Shown one piece after another: positions 17,656 through 29,366 of a DNA stretch of 64,000 nt. The notes under the pieces are model-generated. The model saw only the letters and a program-made list of their open reading frames with translations. It had not been told where the DNA came from and ran no database searches. The position numbers were made by a program, and so were the translations under genes. This DNA comes from Lachnospiraceae bacterium (lineage in GTDB: Bacteria; Bacillota; Clostridia; Lachnospirales; Lachnospiraceae), in contig NBBL01000010.1 in NCBI GenBank assembly GCA_002892395.1, positions 9 through 64,008 on the forward strand, read 5' to 3'. Each line of letters opens with the position of its first letter. Position 1 is the first letter of the stretch.

Positions 17656-18960
17656 TCACTGACGCGGCTTTCCGCATTCCGTGCAGAACTTTCCGCTGTT
17701 CACTGCACCGCAGCTGCAGACCCACTCGCCGGAAACCGGGCGGGGCTTTCCGCATTCCGTGCAGAACTTCCCGCTGTTTTCCGTGCCGCAGCTGCAAATC
17801 CATGTCTCCGAAGCCGGGCGGGGCTTTCCGCATTCCGTGCAGAACTTCCCGCTGTTTTCCGCACCGCAGCTGCAGACCCACTCTCCTTCCTTCGGAGCGA
17901 AAGGCTCTCCTGGCTTAAGCCCGCCCTCCTTTCGCTGTTCGAACCGTTGATTTGCCGCCTGGTTCATCTGCATCTGCTGCATGTTGGTTTGACTCGCCAT
18001 GCCCATATAACCCAGGCCGCCGCTCATCCCCATACCGACTCCCATCATTCCCACTGCTGCGCCGTTCGGATTGGAGCCTGCCGCCTGAATTCCCTCTGCA
18101 ATGCTGCTTTGCACATAACCCTCCCGGATGGACGGATCCCCCATCATCGCGCCCTGATTCCGCATATTAATCAGCTTCTGTGAGGTCTCGTCATAGCTCA
18201 GACTGGCGATGCCCACCCGCACCACCTCCATGCCGCGAAGCTTCTTCCACGTCTCATCCAGCGCATCGTCCATATACCGGGACAGTACACCTGCCCTGGA
18301 GGTGACAAAGGAAATCCTCTCACCGTCCACAGACATCTGATTCAGCGCGGCCTGAAAGGCTTCCAGGAATTCCGAACGATATTGCTCATTGATCTCGCTG
18401 AAATCCACGTGGCTCGCATTTCTCGGAACGACCTCGCTGAAGAAAAGAAGCGGATTCACGATCCGGATTGAGTAATCCCCGTGTGCCCGGAGAAACAGCT
18501 CTGCATTGTAGAAGCTGTCAAAGTAGTTGACCGGATTCGGCGTTCCGAATTTATTGCCCTTGATCTCCTGGGTGTTGATGAAGTAGACCTGCTGTCCCTT
18601 GGAGGATACGCCGCCGTATTTGATCCGGCTGAATACCTCCTTCAGCGCCTCTCCGAATTCTCCGTTGAACAGAGAGGGGGATGAGGAGTTGTTCACCTCG
18701 TAGTACCCGGGCTCCGCCGTGTAGTCGATCACCTTGCCGCCGTCAGCCAACAGCATGAACTGATTTGGCGCCACCAGAATGCGGGAGCCGTTGCTCACAA
18801 TTCCAACGCTCCCTCTGGTATTGGCACCCTTGCCCGGTCTCAGCGCCACGCCGCTGGTAAATACTGTTTCCGGTCCCATATTATCCGCCTGGATCACCTC
18901 CAGCCACTGATCTCCGAGACCGCTTCCCACTGCCGATGCCGCCGCTTTGACAATTCCCAT
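17656..18960 (-). CDS. SPFH-domain protein with three C-terminal zinc ribbons (YdjI-like)
   Basis: A 434-residue protein whose first ~300 residues form an SPFH/band-7-like domain of the type formerly called virion core protein (e.g. QWLEVIQADNMGPETVFTSG). A Met/Gly/Asn-rich linker follows, then three nearly identical 26-residue zinc ribbons (WVCSCGA...GKFCTECGKPRP). In B. subtilis the homologue YdjI works with YdjG/YdjH and PspA at stressed membranes. The ATG is preceded by AAGGAGG. It begins 36 bases after the ABC permease gene and may be co-transcribed with it or have an unseen promoter. Confidence 0.85.
   Translation of the reverse strand: MGIVKAAASAVGSGLGDQWLEVIQADNMGPETVFTSGVALRPGKGANTRGSVGIVSNGSRILVAPNQFMLLADGGKVIDYTAEPGYYEVNNSSSPSLFNGEFGEALKEVFSRIKYGGVSSKGQQVYFINTQEIKGNKFGTPNPVNYFDSFYNAELFLRAHGDYSIRIVNPLLFFSEVVPRNASHVDFSEINEQYRSEFLEAFQAALNQMSVDGERISFVTSRAGVLSRYMDDALDETWKKLRGMEVVRVGIASLSYDETSQKLINMRNQGAMMGDPSIREGYVQSSIAEGIQAAGSNPNGAAVGMMGVGMGMSGGLGYMGMASQTNMQQMQMNQAANQRFEQRKEGGLKPGEPFAPKEGEWVCSCGAENSGKFCTECGKPRPASETWICSCGTENSGKFCTECGKPRPVSGEWVCSCGAVNSGKFCTECGKPRQ
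17660..17890 (-). repeat. 78-bp tandem repeat encoding three zinc ribbons
   Basis: Three in-frame copies of a 78-bp unit (26 residues). The second and third copies share an uninterrupted identical stretch of more than 40 bases, which indicates recent duplication or gene conversion rather than conservation of the protein alone. Confidence 0.9.
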
Positions 18961-18996
18961 CAGACGCCCTCCTTATTGTATTTTAGAATCATTTTA

Positions 18997-19837
18997 TCAG
19001 ATTTTTGACTCGTGTGGGGTTTTCCCCCGCAAATTTTTCGGTCCGCCCGGTGAAATCATCCGCCCGGAGAGGACAAAAAAGAATGCGGACAACAAAAGCT
19101 GCAGGCACACGCCGACTGCAAAAATCTCCCGATCGCCCAGGGGTGATGTCCGCTCAAAAACCTCCGAGAGCACCGTCTCCCGCGTGACAAGAGACAATGC
19201 ACTGTGAAACACTGCCAGTGGCGAAAGCGGCAGAAGACAGCCCGCCTGCGCCGATGCAAAGGAGAGCCCCCCTGCCAGAAGGCTCAGTGCATAGGGACCG
19301 AACAGAAGCAGGACAACCACAGCGTAAGTCATTGCCATGGACGCCGTCGTATTGGCCGAACAAGCAGAGAATAAAAGGCCGATGCTTCCGACAAAAAATG
19401 CCGTGAGGATGCAGACTGCCGCCAGAAGAAGCAGCTCCGAGAGACGGACGCCTCCATACAGAAGGACGGCTGCAAACACCGGCCCCCCCGAACAAAGAAG
19501 CAGAGATACAGACGACATGGCCGTCAGCATATCGCCGATGATAATATCCATGGGACGCATGCAGGTGCTCATCAGGAGATCAAAGGTCTTCTTTTCCCGC
19601 TCTCCGCTGATACAGGCGGCAGTTCTTGCCGGCATCAGTACAATGACCATGGCAAATTCAATCCATGCAATCCAGCAGAAAATTTTTAAAAATACCGCAT
19701 ATTGCAGCTCCCCCGTTTCCGCGACCCGGTGCAGAGTGACGGCCATGGAAAACAGCGCAACCAGCGTCAACAGCAAATTAAAGAGAAAAAATGCGATGGA
19801 AAACCGGCTGCTTCTTGCCGATTTTTTCCGTTCCCGT

Positions 19838-19860
<23 letters not shown>
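18997..19860 (-). CDS. ABC-2 type transporter permease
   Basis: A 287-residue protein with about six hydrophobic segments, a basic N-terminus (YERERKKSARSSR) and the SGEREKKTFDLLMST motif after the second helix, typical of ABC-2 exporters of the GldF/YhaP kind. It overlaps the ATPase gene by 23 bases, so the two form one exporter. Substrate unknown. Two-component genes and a large membrane protein upstream in the same run suggest envelope stress or antimicrobial peptide handling, but this is inference. Confidence 0.85.
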
Positions 19861-20799
<939 letters not shown>

Positions 20800-20800
<1 letters not shown>

Positions 20801-23124
20801 CACTCCTCCTCTCCGATGACGGTTAAAACAGGGAGTGCGGCATCCAGGTGACTGCCCTCCTGTTCCGCTCCCTCCGCATACCGCACCGTAATCACGTGAT
20901 CCGGCGACAGGTAGTGCCGAAGCGCTGCCTCGTCAAATATGCGCTTGCCGTCCTCAATATCGTCAAAGCTCCCGGTGCTGTAATTGTAAAACGAGATGGT
21001 TCCGTGAAAGCTTCGTCTTCCCCCGCTGCCCTCCGGATCGTCAAACAGCGGATCCGGCTCCTCCATCAGGAGATGACGAATGCGAAATCTGCTTCCCAGA
21101 TCATAGGCCAGCACCACTGGCTCTCCCAGATAGTAGGAATTGGTCTCGGCCAGATAATCTCCGCTCAACACCTCCGGCGTGCGAATCAATGCCGATCGGC
21201 AAATTTGATCGCCGTTCCGGTCATTGACCGGCAGCGTGGAGGTGACGATGGTCATACCGTAATTTTTCAAATTTCGATCCAGAACCGGCTCCCTCTCCTC
21301 CTCTTCCTCGGAAAATGCCACAACTCGCGCGTCGGCCGTATAGCCGGAGGTGGACTCAGAAAGATAGAAGGAGAGAAAGTTGGCGCGTTCCAGGGCACGA
21401 AGATGCTGATCGCCGCCTGCCGCCCCATCATACACACCGCTGATAAATCCTGCCACTGTGCTGCGGTCGTTGAGCGGTATTCTGTACAGCGGCAGTTCCC
21501 CGATATCCACACTTTCGCCGGGTGCCAGATCTCCCAGCGGCACCATCTTCCCGTAAAACATTAATGCCGCATGTGTAACTGGGAACGGGTAATGATTGAC
21601 AATCTTCCCCTGACAGTGCTCTCCGAACAGCGACACCTGTCCGGAAAACCCGATCTGCTTCACATTTTCCTCTGTCCTTGACAGACGGAAGAAACGAGAG
21701 GTAAATGCGCCCACGTTGCGGACGCGGATCTGCTTTTCATGATCCTCCTCTGCAATGGTAACATTTGCCATTTCCTCTCCGGTCACCGTGCGCCCCCCCT
21801 CCTGTCCGAAGGTGGCAGTGAGCGGCATCACATCCGTATCCCCCTTGATGTGAACGGTGTAGGAGGCATTGTAAGGATTTTTCAAATTCAGATAGCTGAC
21901 TTCATTGATCATATCCTCTCCGGCCTCCCGGATCCTAGCATAGGTGTAAAAGGTGTCCCGGAGGCGGGTTCGGCTGCTGACCGCAGAGACTGCCACTGTG
22001 AACAAAAGCGCCCACAGCGCCAACGCCCGCTTGTAGAAAATTGCCATACCCTTTTTTCGAAGAAGAATATAGAGAAGGGGACCTCCCAGAACAAGATACA
22101 GCCCCAGCAGTCCGCCGTATCCCCCTGTATCCGGCAGAAGTCCCGGCGCACCGCTGTCGATGAGAGACTGGGCAGACCAGTACTCATCATATGCGGTTCC
22201 GTAGGTCTCCGATGCCAGAGCGTCCAGGCGGGCATTTCCGAGAATCCGGGTGAACAGAAGATCCGAAAAGGCGCTGTGCGCTTCCGCATAGTCCTGAAGA
22301 TCTGCAAAATCAAAGGACGTAACCGCCAATACCCCGTTTCCCTTATTTGCAGCTGTGATCAGCGACTCGGAATCCGCTGAGAGCAGGACGCTGCCCCCAT
22401 GAAGAGAAAACCGAACCAGAGGAATGGTCACTGCTTCCTCTCCCGGCCGCTCCATTCCCTCCATTTGCGAGAAGTCCACCTCCTCAAGGGACGGATTTTC
22501 ATACCGATCATCCAAAAATTCCGGTGCAAACACCCCAAGGGTGTCGTTGACGCGCTTTCCTGTTCCCAGCACCAGGATGCCGCCGTCACGCATCCACTGC
22601 ATCATGGCCCGCGTCTGCTCCACCGATAAATCGGACACCCGATAGGAGCTGATCAGGATCATATCGAAGCTGTCCAGCTTTTCCCGCTCCGCCGGAAAAT
22701 CGGCTTTCGAAAGCGGAATGCAGTGGGTCCGAAGCTGTCCGTAGTTCACGGACACATCGTTCAAATACTCCAGTGCGGCGGGTTCATCTGAAAGAACGCC
22801 CACAAACAGCTCCGGCGTCCTGCTTACGTTCAGCTCAATTCGTTTCGCCGCCACCAGGTCTCCCGCCTCATTTTTGATGCGAACCGCCAGCTGATCCGAC
22901 CCGACTCCCAGGGGAATCACATGCTCGTATTGACCGGATCCGCCCGCCGAAACGGAAAGCGGATATGCATAGGCATAGACATTTCCGTCAGACTGCCTCG
23001 TCAAAATCTCCAAGCTGCCGTTTAGCTCGTCTTCCGCTTCATTTTTTATCCTGATTGTGAACGGCAGGCGTCTGCCGCCCTTTGCGCTGTTTCCATATCC
23101 ATAATCAAATTCGATTGAGACCAT
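20800..23124 (-). CDS. Large membrane protein of unknown function linked to an ABC exporter
   Basis: A 774-residue protein. The first ~390 residues look like an extracytoplasmic beta-rich domain (GGRRLPFTIRIKN) plus a glutamine-amidotransferase-like fold (MMQWMRDGGILVLGTGK). Two transmembrane helices (GLLGLYLVLGGPLLYILL and ALALWALLFTVAVSAVSS) are joined by a basic loop, followed by a ~300-residue C-terminal domain. The ATG at 23124 has an AAGGA box ten bases upstream and overlaps the histidine kinase gene by 20 bases. No signal peptide is visible in this start or in the longer reading, although topology predicts an external N-domain. I do not know its function. Confidence 0.75.
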
Positions 23125-24271
23125 TTGCAAACGTTTCCTTATTGAAATCGAAGTGAAGCGGAAGCACAACCTGAAACGCAGTTCCGGAAAGATCGCTGGT
23201 GACGCTGATTTCACCTCCGTGAATCTGTGCGATGTTTCGTGCAATCGCAAGCCCCAAACCGGTACCCCCGCTGACGGATGAGCGGGATTGATCGACCCGG
23301 TAAAACTTTTCAAAGATATGAGGAAGCTCTGCCGCGGGAATGATTCGCCCATAGTTGACGACACGTACGGTCACCGTTTCCTCTCCATCCCGAATGCTGA
23401 CCCGAATTCGTTTTCCCTCCGCTCCGTACTTAATTGCATTGTTGATGAGATTGTCAAACAGGCGTGCCAGAAGCTTTGGGTCTGCCGTAATCATGAGCGC
23501 GGGGACAGAGCTTTCCAGCTCATAGGTGAGACCTGCCTGCTCAAAATTCGGATAAAACTCCATGAGCAGCTGCTCTAAAAGCTTCACAATGTCAATGGCG
23601 GAGACGCTCATCGCCATCTTTCCGTAGCTCAGCTTCGTCAGACTGAACAGATCATTGATCAGCTGCTGGAGCTTTCTCGCCTTGGTATATGCGATCTCCA
23701 GATACTTTTCTCTCGTCTCCTCCGAGAGATCCTGCTTTCGGGAAAGGAGCTCCAAGTATCCGATGATGGAGGTCAAAGGGGTCCTCAGATCATGGGCAAT
23801 GTTGGTAATCAGCTCATTTTTTGTCCGCTCTGATTCCCGTTCCCGATCCATCAGCGCCCGGATGTCTTCTGTCATCGCATTCAGCATTTCTGCGATCTCT
23901 GCGAACTCATCATCTCCGCTCACCTCGATTTCCGCGTTCAGATCGCCTGCGGAAACCGCGCGCATCGTCTCGGAGACCTTGCTGATGTAAACAAAGGAGC
24001 TCCTCTGCAAAATCCAAAAGACCAGAGAAAAGAGGCAAATTCCGAACAGGACGAACAGAAGCACTGAGGTCAGCCGAAAGTCTGCAATTCCGCCCAGCAT
24101 CTCCTCTGTCTGAAACTCCCTTTCATAATCTGCAACCGTCAGGAGATTACGCACCAGAAAATATTCTGCGATCAAGGTAATGATCCCGCTGTAAAGCATG
24201 GAGCTCATCACCTTTTTTCGAAAATGATCGCCGGCATTTCTCCTCTTATTTTTCAATTTTATAACCAACAC
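23105..24271 (-). CDS. Sensor histidine kinase (VanS-like)
   Basis: A 388-residue membrane kinase with two N-terminal helices around a short external loop (~residues 25-95), a HAMP domain, the H-box NIAHDLRTPLTSI and the ATPase motifs FDNLINNAIKYG and GGTGLGLAIARN. The closest family by eye is VanS/YclK-type kinases. The start is uncertain: GTG at 24271 lacks a clear ribosome binding site, and ATGs at 24208 or 24199 are alternatives close to the first helix. The gene overlaps its regulator and the downstream membrane-protein gene. The 16 residues after the usual C-terminus are atypical. Confidence 0.9.
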   Translation of the reverse strand: MLVIKLKNKRRNAGDHFRKKVMSSMLYSGIITLIAEYFLVRNLLTVADYEREFQTEEMLGGIADFRLTSVLLFVLFGICLFSLVFWILQRSSFVYISKVSETMRAVSAGDLNAEIEVSGDDEFAEIAEMLNAMTEDIRALMDRERESERTKNELITNIAHDLRTPLTSIIGYLELLSRKQDLSEETREKYLEIAYTKARKLQQLINDLFSLTKLSYGKMAMSVSAIDIVKLLEQLLMEFYPNFEQAGLTYELESSVPALMITADPKLLARLFDNLINNAIKYGAEGKRIRVSIRDGEETVTVRVVNYGRIIPAAELPHIFEKFYRVDQSRSSVSGGTGLGLAIARNIAQIHGGEISVTSDLSGTAFQVVLPLHFDFNKETFANGLNRI

Positions 24272-24953
24272 CCCAGACCGTCGTGATGATCTTGTCCGTG
24301 CGGGTGTCCTCCTTCATTTTCGCTCTCAGACGGCGAATATGAACCATCACCGTATTATTGGCTTCATAGACCTTCTCATTCCAGACACGCTCAAAGATTT
24401 CGTCTGTGGAAAACACCTTGCCCGGGTTGCTTGCCAGCAGAAACAAAATATCGAATTCGATGGGGGTGAGTTTGATTTCCTCTCCCTCAATCAGCACCCT
24501 ATGATTGTCCCGATTAATCTTAAGACATCTTACGCTGATCTCGTTCGGCTGCGCCGTTTCCTCCGCCCCGCTCCTCGGGTTCAGCTGCATATAGCGCCTG
24601 AGCTGACTCTTGACCCGCGCCGTCAGTTCCAGCGGATTAAACGGCTTCGTCACATAATCATCCGCGCCGGTTCCCAGTCCCTTGATTTTATCCAGATCCG
24701 CGCTCTTTGCGCTGAGCATGATGATCGGAATGTTTCTGGTCTCTCGAATCGTCTCGCACATTTCCAGCCCGTTCATGCCCGGCATCATGATATCCAGGAG
24801 GACAAGATGCACTTCTTCCCGCTCCAGGATTTCCAGACCTTTTTTTGCATCCTGGGCCTTCAAAACGCGGTAGCCGTCGCTGACCAGATAAATTTCTACC
24901 AGCTCTGCAATTTCTTTTTCATCATCCACTACAAGAATCGTCGTCTGCTCCAT
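24246..24953 (-). CDS. OmpR-family response regulator (VanR-like)
   Basis: A 235-residue regulator with receiver domain (VVDDEKEIAELVEIYL, phosphoacceptor in VLLDIMMPG, switch residues in IMLSAKS and DDYVTKPF) and a C-terminal winged-helix domain ending TTVWGVGYKIEK. Sequence is close to VanR-type regulators. It starts nine bases after the other response regulator gene and overlaps its cognate kinase by 26 bases. Targets are unknown; no vancomycin resistance genes are present. Confidence 0.93.
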   Translation of the reverse strand: MEQTTILVVDDEKEIAELVEIYLVSDGYRVLKAQDAKKGLEILEREEVHLVLLDIMMPGMNGLEMCETIRETRNIPIIMLSAKSADLDKIKGLGTGADDYVTKPFNPLELTARVKSQLRRYMQLNPRSGAEETAQPNEISVRCLKINRDNHRVLIEGEEIKLTPIEFDILFLLASNPGKVFSTDEIFERVWNEKVYEANNTVMVHIRRLRAKMKEDTRTDKIITTVWGVGYKIEK

Positions 24954-24962
24954 TTTTTCACC

Positions 24963-25646
24963 TTATACCTTGAAGCGGTATCCCACACCCCAAATGGTCT
25001 CAATATACTGCGGTTTGGCGGTATCCACTTCGATTTTTTCCCGGATTTTCTTGATATGTACCGTCACTGTGGCAATGTCCCCGACGCTTTCCATACCCCA
25101 GATCTCCCGAAACAGCTCATCCCTGGAATAGACGTGGTTAGGATTGGCCGCGAGGAAGCTGAGCAGGTCAAATTCCTTCGCCGTAAGTGTTTTCTCTTCC
25201 TCATCCACCCAAACCTTTCGCGCCGTTCGATCAATTTTTAAACCGCGAATTTCAATCAACTCATTTTTCCCTGAGCCGATCAGCCGCTCGTAGCGATTGA
25301 GATGTGCCTTCACCCGGGCGACCATCTCTCCCGGAGAAAAGGGCTTTGTCACATAGTCATCGGCACCAAGACCCAACCCGCGGATCTTGTCGATATCCTC
25401 CCGCCTTGCGCTGACAATGATAATCGGAACATCCTTCTTTTCCCTGACCTGACGACAGATTTCAAAGCCTTCGACCCCCGGAAGCATCAGATCCAGAATG
25501 ATCAGGTCATACTCTCCCTCAAGCGCCTCCTTAAGCCCCTTCTCGCCGTCCTCGCATATTGTGGTCTCATAGCGATTGATCTCAAGATAATCCCGTTCCA
25601 GCTCTGCAATGCTCCTGTCATCCTCTACGATCAGTATTCTGGCCAC
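24963..25646 (-). CDS. OmpR-family response regulator
   Basis: A 227-residue regulator with receiver (ILIVEDDRSIAELERDYL, LIILDLMLPG, IVSARRED, DDYVTKPF) and winged-helix DNA-binding domain ending ETIWGVGYRFKV. A GTG start at 25646 is preceded by GGAAGGAG at nine bases, much better than the ATG at 25667, which has none. It overlaps the end of the upstream kinase, its likely partner. It is a clear paralogue of the next regulator in the run. Confidence 0.92.
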   Translation of the reverse strand: MARILIVEDDRSIAELERDYLEINRYETTICEDGEKGLKEALEGEYDLIILDLMLPGVEGFEICRQVREKKDVPIIIVSARREDIDKIRGLGLGADDYVTKPFSPGEMVARVKAHLNRYERLIGSGKNELIEIRGLKIDRTARKVWVDEEEKTLTAKEFDLLSFLAANPNHVYSRDELFREIWGMESVGDIATVTVHIKKIREKIEVDTAKPQYIETIWGVGYRFKV

Positions 25647-26703
25647 CTCTTTGCTCTCCTTCCGCATATTTTCGAAGGCACAGGTTCACGCTGGTTCCTT
25701 TTCCGGGTTCGCTCTGAGCCCAGACTCTCCCCCCGTGATCTTCGATGATTTTTTTTACGATGGAGAGCCCGATCCCGCTTCCGCCCTCCGAATTCCTGGA
25801 GCTGTCCGCCCGGTAGAAGCGGTTGAAAATATTCGGCAAATCCTCTCTCGCAATGCCTCTTCCGTTGTCCTCGACCTCCACGCGAATAAAATCCCCGTCA
25901 TCCTGCAGGCGAAGGACCACCGTTCCGTCCTTTTTATCGTTGTACTTGACCGAATTTCCCACGATATTATTGATCACCCGCTTCATCTGCTCTGCATCCG
26001 CGATCACCACAACCCCCGGCGGAAGATTTTCCTCGTAGGAGAATCGAATTCCCCGGGCAGCCATCTCCGTTCCCACCTCATCCGCACAGTCCCGAAAAAA
26101 TGCCTCGGCGGCGATGCGCGCAAAGTGGTAGGGAATTCGGTTCGAGTCGATCTTTGTGTAAAAGGTCAGCTCGTCGATCAGGCGATCCATGTCATTGGCC
26201 TTGTTGTAAATGGTCCGTATATAGCGATCCATCTGCTCCGGGCTTCGGGCCACGCCGTCCATGATTCCTTCCACATACCCCTTGATGGAGGTGATCGGCG
26301 TCTTCAGATCATGGGTGATGTTTCGCAGGAGCTCCTTGCTGGTGCGGTCTGCTTCCAGCTTTTCCTCCTGATTTTCCTTCAGTCGGATGCGCATTTCCTC
26401 GAAATCCTCCAGAAGCTGGCGCACCTCCGTATCCACATCATCGGCCTCCAACGCATTGTTCAGATTTCCTTCCTTGATTTCATTCATCGCCCGCTGCAGC
26501 TTTTCCAACGGCTGAATGATCCCGTTGTACACCCAGACCGCCATGGAAAACGCCACAATAACAAGCACAGCGATCCCCGACATGAGCACTTGCGTGGTCA
26601 AGTGGGAATCGCTGTTCTTCCAGATTCCCAGGATGAAAAGTGCCATGGGAATGACGATAATCATCAGGACTGAACCGAACAATCTGATTCTGGTCTGCTT
26701 CAC
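25618..26703 (-). CDS. Sensor histidine kinase
   Basis: A 361-residue kinase with two N-terminal helices separated by a very short external loop, a HAMP-like region, the H-box RNITHDLKTPITSI, NNIVGNSVKYN and GGSGIGLSIVKKI. The GTG start has a GGAGGG box seven bases upstream and lies 21 bases after metK. The short external loop suggests sensing within the membrane, as in BceS-type kinases, which fits the ABC exporter at the end of the run; this is inference. Confidence 0.92.
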   Translation of the reverse strand: MKQTRIRLFGSVLMIIVIPMALFILGIWKNSDSHLTTQVLMSGIAVLVIVAFSMAVWVYNGIIQPLEKLQRAMNEIKEGNLNNALEADDVDTEVRQLLEDFEEMRIRLKENQEEKLEADRTSKELLRNITHDLKTPITSIKGYVEGIMDGVARSPEQMDRYIRTIYNKANDMDRLIDELTFYTKIDSNRIPYHFARIAAEAFFRDCADEVGTEMAARGIRFSYEENLPPGVVVIADAEQMKRVINNIVGNSVKYNDKKDGTVVLRLQDDGDFIRVEVEDNGRGIAREDLPNIFNRFYRADSSRNSEGGSGIGLSIVKKIIEDHGGRVWAQSEPGKGTSVNLCLRKYAEGEQRGGQNTDRRG

Positions 26704-26724
26704 AGACAGTCCCTCCGAGTTCTT

Positions 26725-27909
26725 TTATTTTAAGTACTGCTTCAGCTTCTCCGCACGGTCTGTTCTCTCCCACGGAAGATCCAGGTCATTTCTCCCGAAA
26801 TGGCCGTACGCCGCAGTCTGGCTGTAGATCGGGCGGCGAAGATCCAGCATTTTGATGATGCCTGCCGGGCGAAGATCAAATTCCTTTCTGATGATTTCAA
26901 TCAGTTCCTTGTCACTCAGCTTTCCTGTTCCGAAGCTGTCCACCGAGATGGATGTGGGCGTCGCCACCCCGATCGCATAGGAAAGCTGAATCTCCACCGC
27001 ATCACACAGCCCTGCCGCCACCAGATTTTTGGCGACATAGCGCGCAGCATAGGAAGCGGAGCGATCCACCTTCGTCGGATCCTTTCCGGAAAATGCGCCG
27101 CCGCCGTGGCGGGCGTAGCCGCCGTAGGTATCCACAATAATCTTTCTTCCGGTCAGACCCGAATCTCCGTTGGGACCTCCGATCACAAACCGGCCCGTGG
27201 GGTTGATGAAGAATCGTGTCTTTTCGTCGATCATTTCCTGGGGCAGAACCGCATCAAAAATATACTGCTTGATATCTCTGTGAATCTGCTCCTGGGTCAC
27301 ATCCGGGTCGTGCTGCGTCGAAAGCACCACTGCATCCAGGCGGGAGGGCTTTCCCCCCTCATCATACTCCACTGTTACCTGGCTTTTTCCGTCCGGGCGA
27401 AGGTAAGAAAGGGTACGATTCTTACGAAGCTCCGTCAGCTTAAGGCAGAGTCTGTGCGCCAGAGCGATGGGATAGGGCATCATCTCCTCCGTCTCACGAC
27501 AGGCGTAGCCAAACATCAGCCCCTGATCTCCGGCTCCGATGTCTAAGAGAGAATCATCTCCCCCGTCCCGCACCTCCAGCGCATGATCCACTCCCTGGGC
27601 AATGTCCGGGGACTGCTGGTGGATTGCCGTAAGCACTGCACAGGTGTCGCAGTCGAAGCCGTATTTCCCCCGCGTGTATCCGATCTCCCGGATCTTCTCG
27701 CGGACAATGCTCTGGTAGTCAATGTGGGCCTTGGTGGAAATTTCTCCCATCAGGACGACCAATCCTGTCGTCGTACTGGTCTCACAGGCGACGCGGCTCT
27801 GGGGGTCCTTTGCCAGCAGCGCATCCAAAATCGCATCCGAAATCTGGTCGCAGATTTTATCCGGATGTCCTTCCGTCACAGATTCTGAAGTAAACAGTCT
27901 TCTTTCCAT
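26725..27909 (-). CDS. metK: S-adenosylmethionine synthetase
   Basis: Makes SAM from methionine and ATP. The 394-residue product has the family signatures [19 protein letters not shown] at the N-terminus, [12 protein letters not shown] and [16 protein letters not shown]. The start ATG at 27909 has an AAAGGA box; an in-frame extension upstream is not coding. It follows murA by 34 bases, and I found no SAM riboswitch there, so it is expressed from the murA promoter. Confidence 0.97.
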   Translation of the reverse strand: MERRLFTSESVTEGHPDKICDQISDAILDALLAKDPQSRVACETSTTTGLVVLMGEISTKAHIDYQSIVREKIREIGYTRGKYGFDCDTCAVLTAIHQQSPDIAQGVDHALEVRDGGDDSLLDIGAGDQGLMFGYACRETEEMMPYPIALAHRLCLKLTELRKNRTLSYLRPDGKSQVTVEYDEGGKPSRLDAVVLSTQHDPDVTQEQIHRDIKQYIFDAVLPQEMIDEKTRFFINPTGRFVIGGPNGDSGLTGRKIIVDTYGGYARHGGGAFSGKDPTKVDRSASYAARYVAKNLVAAGLCDAVEIQLSYAIGVATPTSISVDSFGTGKLSDKELIEIIRKEFDLRPAGIIKMLDLRRPIYSQTAAYGHFGRNDLDLPWERTDRAEKLKQYLK

Positions 27910-27943
27910 TGCATTCCTTTCTGTCCGTCTGTGCTTCTGTTGT

Positions 27944-29236
27944 TCAGCCTGCACAGAGCATGAATTTTTGAATTTCTCTTTCGCTGTTCACCAGTGCAAT
28001 CTCTGCCCCCAGTGCTCTCAGCTTTTCCTCAAAGTGTTCGTAGCCCCGCTGAATATACGCAATATCAGAGATGGTGGTGATTCCCTCGGCGGAAAGCCCC
28101 GCAAGAACCAGCGCTGCGCCCGCGCGCAGATCACAGGCGCGGATCTCCGCCCCTGTCAACCGCTCCACACCGGTGATCACAGCCGTGTTTCCCTCAATTT
28201 TTATGTTGGCCCCCATGCGTGCCAGCTCATCTGCATAGCGAAAGCGGTTCTCAAAAATACTCTCAATCACTACGCTTGTGCCTCTTGCCACAGCCAGCGC
28301 CGCACCTGCCTGAGGCTGCATATCCGTGGGATACCCCGGATAGGGCAGTGTCTTGATGTTGGTGGGCCGCAGTCTCTGGGACCCCACCACGCGGATTGCA
28401 TCGTCAAACTCAAGAATCTCACACCCCATTTCCAGAAGCTTCGCGCTGATTGCCTCCATGTGCTTCGGGATGAGATTTCTGACCATAATATCACCTCTGG
28501 TGATCGCTGCGGCAAACATAAAGGTCCCAGCCTCTATCTGATCGGGGATAATCGCGTAGGTGGTTCCGTGCAGCCGCTCCACCCCGGTGATGCGGATCAC
28601 ATCGGTCCCCGCCCCCTTGATGTTTGCTCCCATGCTGTTTAAAAAATTGGCCACATCTACGATATGAGGCTCCTTTGCCGCATTTTCCAGAACGGTTTTT
28701 CCCTTCGCCAGCGCCGCTGCCATCATAATGTTGATGGTGGCGCCCACCGAAACGATATCCAGATAGATATGGCTGCCTGAAAGAGACGCGGCATCCGCGA
28801 TGACATTTCCGTTGGTGATTCTGCAATCTGCCCCCAGGGCACGAAAGCCCTTCAGGTGCTGGTCAATCGGCCTTGAACCGATTTGGCAGCCCCCGGGCAT
28901 GGGAACGGTGGCGCTCTTATGCTTTCCCAGCAAGGCGCCGATCAGATAATAGGAAGCGCGCATCCGTCTTATGTTCTCCGTCTCGACACAGACAGCATTC
29001 ACAGTTCCCGCATTGATTCTCACCGCATTCCGGTGAATGCGCTCCACTCTGGCTCCGATTTCTTCAATGGCGTTCAGCATCACATTGATATCGCTGACAT
29101 CCGGAAGGTTGTCAATCCGCACATCCTCATCCGTCATAATGGCCGCCGCCAAAATACCAAGAGCTGCATTTTTCGCTCCGCTGACTGTAACCTCGCCGAC
29201 AAGCGGATTGCCGCCCTTCATAATATATTGGTCCAT
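27944..29236 (-). CDS. murA: UDP-N-acetylglucosamine 1-carboxyvinyltransferase
   Basis: First committed enzyme of peptidoglycan synthesis; transfers enolpyruvate to UDP-GlcNAc. In 430 residues it carries [13 protein letters not shown] near residue 19 and the catalytic loop [12 protein letters not shown] with Cys117, the fosfomycin target. The ATG at 29236 follows AAAGGAG at five bases. It heads a long co-directional run with metK and the two-component genes. Confidence 0.96.
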   Translation of the reverse strand: MDQYIMKGGNPLVGEVTVSGAKNAALGILAAAIMTDEDVRIDNLPDVSDINVMLNAIEEIGARVERIHRNAVRINAGTVNAVCVETENIRRMRASYYLIGALLGKHKSATVPMPGGCQIGSRPIDQHLKGFRALGADCRITNGNVIADAASLSGSHIYLDIVSVGATINIMMAAALAKGKTVLENAAKEPHIVDVANFLNSMGANIKGAGTDVIRITGVERLHGTTYAIIPDQIEAGTFMFAAAITRGDIMVRNLIPKHMEAISAKLLEMGCEILEFDDAIRVVGSQRLRPTNIKTLPYPGYPTDMQPQAGAALAVARGTSVVIESIFENRFRYADELARMGANIKIEGNTAVITGVERLTGAEIRACDLRAGAALVLAGLSAEGITTISDIAYIQRGYEHFEEKLRALGAEIALVNSEREIQKFMLCAG

Positions 29237-29309
29237 GTTACTCCTTTTTGGCAGCCGCTCCTTTGTGACATGCCAAACAATCCGCGTGAAGCCGGACATG
29301 ATTCTTCAA

Positions 29310-29338
29310 AGTATAGCACAGCTTTCCTGATTCGTAAA
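29310..29338 (-). promoter_or_regulatory. Promoter of the murA-metK operon
   Basis: TTTACG (-35), 17-base spacer, TATACT (-10) with an extended TG on the minus strand, ending about 75 bases before the murA ATG. It lies immediately after the stop codon of the upstream gene. Confidence 0.75.
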
Positions 29339-29366
29339 TTCTTCGCGCCAAGAAAGGCAATTTTCT

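Noticed and set aside
24246-24953. Vancomycin resistance locus because of VanR/VanS-like proteins
   Set aside because: No vanH, D-Ala-D-Lac ligase or vanX-like gene is near; VanR/S-like regulators are widespread in Clostridia.
27910-27943. SAM riboswitch before metK
   Set aside because: Only 34 bases separate murA and metK, too short for any known SAM riboswitch.
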